Below are positions 62,167-64,000 of a stretch of 64,000 nt of DNA, piece by piece. The notes beneath the pieces were generated by a model. That model was not told where the DNA came from. It saw only the letters and a list, made by a program, of their open reading frames with translations, and did not search any database. This stretch comes from an uncultured Vampirovibrio sp. Lineage in GTDB: Bacteria; Cyanobacteriota; Vampirovibrionia; Gastranaerophilales; Gastranaerophilaceae. The position numbers and the translations under genes are program-made. Within the stretch, counting starts at the first letter, position 1; each line of letters begins with the position of its first letter. The stretch is taken from the NCBI GenBank assembly GCA_910577635.1, contig CAJTNR010000011.1, forward strand, positions 1 to 64,000, written 5' to 3'.

Positions 62167-64000
62167 ATGTCAGAGCCTTATTCGAACGACGGTATAGAAA
62201 TTATAGATGAGAAAAATATAGAAGCGATTAATCAAGAAAAATTTGAAGTCGACAGCACCAAACTAAAAGCAGTAATAAGAGCTTTTGTTGCTAATATTGG
62301 AATTGCGCTGATTAAACTAATATGTTTTTTCTTCTCGCGCAGTTCTGCAATGCTTGCTGAAGCAATCCACAGCGGAGTTGACTCCTTTAACAGCGTCTGC
62401 CTTATGGTTGGAATCAAAAGAGGATCCCGCCCTGCTGATTCGGAGCATCCTTTTGGATATGGCTTAGAAGCTAATATCTGGGCAATGTTTGCTTCTCTAT
62501 TAATGCTTGTGGGTACTTTTGTTGCAATTTATCACGGTTTTGACAAATTAATTAATGCAAAAGATATTGCAGAATTGTTAAAAAACTACCACTACATTGC
62601 TCTTGCGCTTATTTTTTCAATGTGTTTTGAAGCCTGGGCGGTTCACAGTGCAGCGAATGCAGTGTGTGCCGAAGCAGGGGTTGTTGAAAAGAATCCTGTT
62701 AAAAAATTCATTGTTTCTCTAAAGCAAATAAGAAAAATTCAATCGCCTACGACAAAATTTGTCTGGTATGAAGATACGGCAGCGTTTTTAGGAGTTTTTA
62801 TAGCTTTTGTTGCTCTATCAATGGGAAAATTTTTAATCCCTGTTGAGTTTGCCTATATCCCGGATGCAATTGCTTCAATTATAATCGGGGTAATTCTTTT
62901 TTGCCTTGCAATTTATCTTATCAAGAATAATGTTAACAGTCTTACTGTGCAATCAGCACAGCCGAGGGTGGAGGAAATTATTCGAAACACAGCAGGGACA
63001 ATCCATGGGATAACGAGAGTTACAGAGCTTAAAACAATGGATTTAGGCTCAGGCGGGCTTGTGATTAACATTACAATTGAGGTTGATCCGCAAACGCAAA
63101 TGAAAGATGCAGACGATATTGCCCAGATGTTAGAGCGCAAAATAAAAAAACACGTTAGAAACGTTAACCACGTGGCAATTGAACTTGAAGCCCACGATGA
63201 TGAGGATAACTGGGAAGAAAAGTTTGAAAAACTAATTAAAGAAGGGGAAAAAATTGGAGCAATTGACAATCACGAAGCTACAATGCTTTCTAATTTCTTC
63301 TCTTTTGCAAATGCCGTGGTTAAAGAAATCATGGTACCAAGAACAGAAATTGTTTTTTCTGATTCCAATGCAACAATATATGAACTGGCAGATATTATAA
63401 TATCCTCAGGTCACACAAGAATCCCTGTTTATGAGGATAATATTGATAATATTATCGGTGTTGTAAATGCTAAGGATGTTTTAAAGGTAATTAAGAACAA
63501 TAATATTAACGGCAATTTTTCTATTAAAACACTGACACGCGATATTCTTATTGTTCCTGAGAATAAGTTTATAAGTGACTTATTGTCTGATTTTACCTCC
63601 TCTAAAAATCAAATAGCAGCTATAATGGATGAACACGGAGGGATTTCAGGTATTGTTACAATTGAGGATATAATTGAAGAAATTGTAGGGGAAATATATG
63701 ATGAATTCGATAAAATTGAGACCCCGGAAATTGTAAGGATTGATGACAATACACTTAATGTTTCATCTAAAACAAGCATTGAGGATTTAAACGAAAAATT
63801 TGACCAGGATATCCCAGACGAAGACTTTCAGACAATCGGGGGCTATGTTTTTGGTTTATTAGGACGAGAACCAGAACTTGGAGATATTGTTGAGGATAAA
63901 AATATTACCTACACAATTCTTGAATTAGACGGAATTAAAATAACAAGAATAAAAATGCAAAAAAATACACCTTTTACGGAAAACAAGGAAAATATAGAGG
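62167..64000 (+). CDS. Cation diffusion facilitator fused to CorC/HlyC CBS module (partial, runs off the window)
   Basis: The frame is open from ATG 62167 (SD TAAGGA) to the window end, 611 codons, with no stop. Residues 35-260 form a six-helix CDF transporter. Site residues are E65, H68 and D72 in AEAIHSGVD (E where most CDFs have D), E202/D203 in TM5 and D233 in TM6. RPADSEHPFGYG after TM2 is of the ZnT9-like CDF type. A CDF cytosolic domain follows (265-342). Then comes the typical HlyC/CorC linker and CBS pair (NFFSFANAVVKEIMVPRTEI, GHTRIPVYEDNIDNIIGVV, MDEHGGISGIVTIEDIIEEI) and a CorC_HlyC domain (525-597). CorC normally follows a DUF21/CNNM membrane domain; here a CDF replaces it. It probably exports a divalent cation under nucleotide control (inference). 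Confidence 0.85.
   Translation, partial: MSEPYSNDGIEIIDEKNIEAINQEKFEVDSTKLKAVIRAFVANIGIALIKLICFFFSRSSAMLAEAIHSGVDSFNSVCLMVGIKRGSRPADSEHPFGYGLEANIWAMFASLLMLVGTFVAIYHGFDKLINAKDIAELLKNYHYIALALIFSMCFEAWAVHSAANAVCAEAGVVEKNPVKKFIVSLKQIRKIQSPTTKFVWYEDTAAFLGVFIAFVALSMGKFLIPVEFAYIPDAIASIIIGVILFCLAIYLIKNNVNSLTVQSAQPRVEEIIRNTAGTIHGITRVTELKTMDLGSGGLVINITIEVDPQTQMKDADDIAQMLERKIKKHVRNVNHVAIELEAHDDEDNWEEKFEKLIKEGEKIGAIDNHEATMLSNFFSFANAVVKEIMVPRTEIVFSDSNATIYELADIIISSGHTRIPVYEDNIDNIIGVVNAKDVLKVIKNNNINGNFSIKTLTRDILIVPENKFISDLLSDFTSSKNQIAAIMDEHGGISGIVTIEDIIEEIVGEIYDEFDKIETPEIVRIDDNTLNVSSKTSIEDLNEKFDQDIPDEDFQTIGGYVFGLLGREPELGDIVEDKNITYTILELDGIKITRIKMQKNTPFTENKENIE

Noticed and set aside
1..64000. CRISPR array or insertion sequence
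   Set aside because: No regularly spaced 25-40 bp repeats and no transposase frame or paired IS ends were seen on either strand.

Overview
The window is an AT-rich (roughly 30% G+C by eye), densely coded stretch of bacterial chromosome. The gene set suggests a non-photosynthetic relative of Cyanobacteria, most likely Vampirovibrionia/Melainabacteria (Gastranaerophilales-like). It combines a Gram-negative envelope (two TolC-type channels, EmrAB), a cyanobacteria/Firmicutes-type PDZ-radical SAM-DUF512 protein and an exosortase. It also carries many orphan proteins that begin with a short MR-x-x-P ... SFG/FKG/SFK motif, which I associate with gut Melainabacteria. The taxonomic call is inference.

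Layout. 0-14.3 kb is an accessory region: an ORF6N (phage antirepressor-type) pseudogene, a Fic protein behind a promoter with a palindromic operator, and a tight four-gene operon on the minus strand (NurA-like nuclease with a frameshift, HerA-like ATPase, Hsp90/MutL-type GHKL ATPase, radical SAM protein). It continues with small paralogous ORFs, XRE regulators, iteron-like repeats and a two-gene orphan cassette, and stops at a tRNA-Phe gene on the 3' side of that tRNA, where integrating elements usually insert. 14.4-33 kb holds housekeeping and metabolic genes: two zinc dehydrogenases, GlcF- and GlcD-type subunits, PpiC, a probable 6S RNA, an outer-membrane factor, Hsp20, a MATE pump, ClpP and a TPR-TPR-GGDEF operon. 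A second copy of the orphan cassette follows. 33.2-36.6 kb is the 3' half of the spc ribosomal operon (rpsE-rpmD-rplO-secY-adk), cut off from its usual upstream and downstream genes. 36.6-42.4 kb carries ogt, an exosortase gene coupled to a single VIT-domain PEP-CTERM-like target, apt, and prfB with its programmed frameshift.

42.4-53.8 kb has a matrixin protease, ybaB-recR, and a MarR-controlled EmrAB pump divergent from a TolC-like channel that is translationally coupled to a second matrixin. A large orphan membrane protein, the DUF512 radical SAM protein and a PadR-like regulator follow. 53.8-60.5 kb has uppS-rdgB, a DUF378 membrane protein, a small secreted nuclease-fold-like protein, dnaX, and ribE-ribBA followed by two orphan proteins that share a ~60-residue module. 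60.5-64 kb has a GH108-type muramidase gene with a doubtful 5' end, an XRE regulator behind three direct repeats, and a long open frame running off the window that fuses a cation diffusion facilitator to a CorC/HlyC CBS module.

The best candidates for something undescribed are the NurA-HerA-GHKL ATPase-radical SAM operon, the CDF-CorC fusion, the exosortase/VIT pair, and the duplicated orphan membrane-protein cassette with its internal repeat.
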